The notes under the pieces: model-generated
What the model saw: the letters and a program-made list of their open reading frames with translations, nothing else
Databases searched by the model: none
What the model was told of the DNA's origin: nothing
Made by a program: the position numbers and the translations under genes
In this document: positions 61,617 through 64,000 of the stretch, one piece after another
How the letters are laid out: the number at the start of each line of letters is the position of its first letter
How positions within the stretch are numbered: the stretch's first letter is position 1
NCBI GenBank assembly: GCA_004154925.1
Contig: QJNS01000151.1
Location: 1-64,000, forward strand
Direction of reading: 5' to 3'
From: Monosporascus cannonballus
Taxonomy: Eukaryota > Ascomycota > Sordariomycetes > Xylariales
DNA length: 64,000 nucleotides

Positions 61617-64000
61617 ATACCTTAAAGTATTTACGGTATTAATTATTATAATTTCTAAAGCTATAACTTTTTATTTTATTTTTTTCTCGGCGATTAAATT
61701 TTCCTAATTAGCTAATTCCTTTTTTAAAATCTTTTGTAAGGCGTTTTTCCGTTAATCGAAAATTTCCGTAATATCTATTAATTTTAATTACTTTTTAAAA
61801 TATTTTAAAGATTTACGTCATAAAGCTTTTATTAAATTATCGGCTAATATATCGCTCGTAAACGTTTAATTTATTTTAATTAAATATTTTTTTACAATTT
61901 ACCGTAATTAAAAATAAAATATTATTATATACCGTAATTTCGATAATAATAAAATAATATTAACGTTAATAAACGGTATATTTTATTAATTATCGTACTA
62001 TACATTTAGCGATGTTATATTTAAGGCAATATTTAATTTTTTAATTAATTAAAAATTCAATAAACTTTTTTTAGAATTTACACAAAAAATAATAATTCCA
62101 TTTTTATCATAAAAATAATTGTGATATCTTTTTTATTCGCCCGTTATTTTATTATTTTTTCGAATAATTATATTATCCGTAAAAAAATAATATTTTAAAT
62201 ATTTAATAAATCCTTACCTATTTATTATAACGTTAACGCTTTAATTCCGATTAGTTATAATATAATTTTGTCGGCAGCTTTATAATATATGTTATTAAAG
62301 TTTAAATTAAATCGGGCAAATCGGGATACCGCAAAAAATATATCGAGTTACATATTAATTATTACGAAAGAAATAAAAGACATTTTTTCTGATATTTAGT
62401 AATAAAACTCAAATAAATTAAATCAAAATTCGGCAACAACTTGGTATTAATTGTAAATATTTTTAGGAAATTATTTAAACCTTTCTTTAATATTAAATTA
62501 ATTAATTTATTTATAAAATCGGATTAAAATAATTAGATTTTCTTATTAAATTTATTTTTAATTATTTCCATACCGAATAATTATTACAAGTTTTTACCCT
62601 TTATTAAAATATATTGTTTTTATACTTATTAAATTAATTAATTAACGAAAACTTAATTTTTTCCCGTAATATGCTATAATATTATCATCTATAAAAAATA
62701 AATACCTTTTAATAAATAAAATAATAAGGTTTGTAAAAAAAGGGCTGAAATTTTAATTTTTTAAATATTTTAATAAAATCTTTTTATCATAATAAAAGTA
62801 ATTACTTTAATCCATATAATACTTTCCTAATTAAGAAAATTTTATTACGTTATAAATATCTTAAGGGCGTTTTTATATGTATTTCGTAAAATAAATTAAC
62901 ATTTATAAAAGTATTTATAATATTATATTATTGAAATTTTAAATTAAACTTAATTATAATAATAATTAACGTTCGAAATAACCTTTTAAAAAATAATTAC
63001 GTATATATCGCTCTAAATAATTTTAAGTTATTAATCGTTTTGTACGATAAAATAGGTTTTATACTTCTAAATTCATTATATTTATTAAACGTACAAACGT
63101 ATATTTATATATATTTTAAAACCTATTTTCTTTTAATAAGACATTAATTAATAGCTTTTTAAAATCGCACTTTTTTATAATTTTACAAATAAGCTTCTTC
63201 GGTTTCACGGAATATCTTTTTTAACGAATATATATTTAGTTCTTTATAGTTTCGTAGTAATTGCTGTAAATTACGTTTATATATCCGGTTTTATAACTTA
63301 AATACTTTTTTATATATCAAAATATTATTATTTTTTTAATTAAAATAACATATATGTCGGCTAATTAACTTTTTCAAATTTTCATAACTTACCCGCCGAT
63401 TATTATATATATTTACAAAAAGATTAAACGTTTTGTATTAAATATAATATTTTATACCTTATATTTATTTTGGATAACATTTCTTTAATACAGAATATAT
63501 AAAAAGCTTACGTTTAGAACCTATAAAAAGGTTTTTACCGTAATTTTGGATTAAATAATATAAGGAAAACTTAGAGCTATTTTTATTTTTTTATTAACGT
63601 AATAATCGTAATAATTATTAACGCAAACGTTAATAATAATAATAATTCAAAAAACGAAAATAATTTAAATATAATAATTATATAAAAATAATTATTCTTT
63701 TACGAATAAATTTATTTTTCCTTATTCCGTACGTATTTTATGTTAATTCCTTTTTAAAATTATATTTATTTAATTAATAATTAAATTATTTTATTCAAGA
63801 TTTTATTTATTTATATATAAATCAAATATTTATCGTTTTAATTAAGTTTTTTTTACTTATCGAAATAAATTTTGTAACTTTTTTTAAAATATATAAAAAA
63901 TCGTTTTTTAAATGTTTAGTATTACTTAAAAATTAATTTTCTTATTAAATTATATATTTTAAATAATACTAATTTTCTTGATTAATAAGTTCCAAATTTT
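61617..64000 (-). mobile_element. Ty1/copia element 2 on the minus strand (reverse transcriptase region), runs off the edge
   Basis: The reverse complement of about 63,130-62,780 reads a copia-type reverse transcriptase: LFFKRLFRTLIIIIIKFNLK, then YNIINTFINVNLFYEIHIK and IFLIRKVLYGLK. The last matches the family's KALYGLKQ box. Gln/Trp positions are TAA/TAG. The likely YVDD region near 62,690 is destroyed. RNase H-like sequence should follow towards 61,650. Upstream domains (integrase, gag) would lie beyond 64,000. Confidence 0.72.

Noticed and set aside
11600..64000. Mitochondrial DNA insertion or organellar sequence, given the extreme AT content
   Set aside because: No mitochondrial genes or rRNA; AT richness is explained by RIP of recognisable retrotransposons.

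Overview
The window looks like a filamentous ascomycete (Pezizomycotina) chromosome. The first 5 kb is GC-rich and carries genes with short fungal introns (GT..AG ends, TGCTAAC or GCTGAC branch sites). Most of the rest is AT-rich, retrotransposon-derived sequence that appears to have been mutated by repeat-induced point mutation (RIP). I saw no rRNA, tRNA, CRISPR array or intact transposase. The species cannot be named from this sequence.

1-5,000: two genes that appear intact and converge. On + is a membrane-anchored cytochrome b5-domain protein related to the Irc21 type. On - is NBS1, a subunit of the MRE11-RAD50-NBS1 (MRN) double-strand-break repair complex. I resolve NBS1 into four exons, including one intron that preserves the reading frame and so hides inside a continuous open frame.

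5,000-11,320: a gene graveyard. It holds an amidohydrolase-2/dihydroxybenzoate-decarboxylase-type pseudogene (+), a Gfo/Idh/MocA-type oxidoreductase pseudogene (+), a broken gene of an uncharacterised fungal family (-), a short inverted-repeat element, and a broken secreted-protein gene whose tail resembles fungal class V (GH18) chitinases (-). All carry frameshifts and stops.

11,600-64,000: nested LTR retrotransposons. A Ty1/copia remnant (12.0-14.56 kb, +) is followed by Ty3/gypsy element A (14,560-35,457). A is split by chromovirus C (15,839-23,065) and by element B (24,445-31,268). An inverted fragment D follows (35,458-39,092, -) with a 281-bp insertion. Next come element E (39,365-46,630, with a solo LTR in its 3' LTR) and element G (46,931-61,180, split by element H at 53,053-60,402). 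The window ends in a second copia element on - (about 61.2-64 kb). Five-base target duplications are readable for B, C, E, G, H and one solo LTR, so most of the order of insertion can be read. Element A has two different LTR types and unmatched flanks, which suggests it is an ectopic-recombination junction between two loci.

Almost every element codon disruption examined is of the C-to-T or G-to-A type expected from RIP: CAA/CAG/TGG to stop, Cys and His to Tyr in zinc knuckles, and Asp to Asn in reverse transcriptase. No element is coding-competent. The block is most simply a heterochromatic AT-isochore, possibly centromeric or pericentromeric. I did not find a convincing new functional system. 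The most interesting features are the recombinant element A, the modular LTR families, a conserved antisense coiled-coil frame near the 3' ends of the elements, and the unexplained 3' region of element H.
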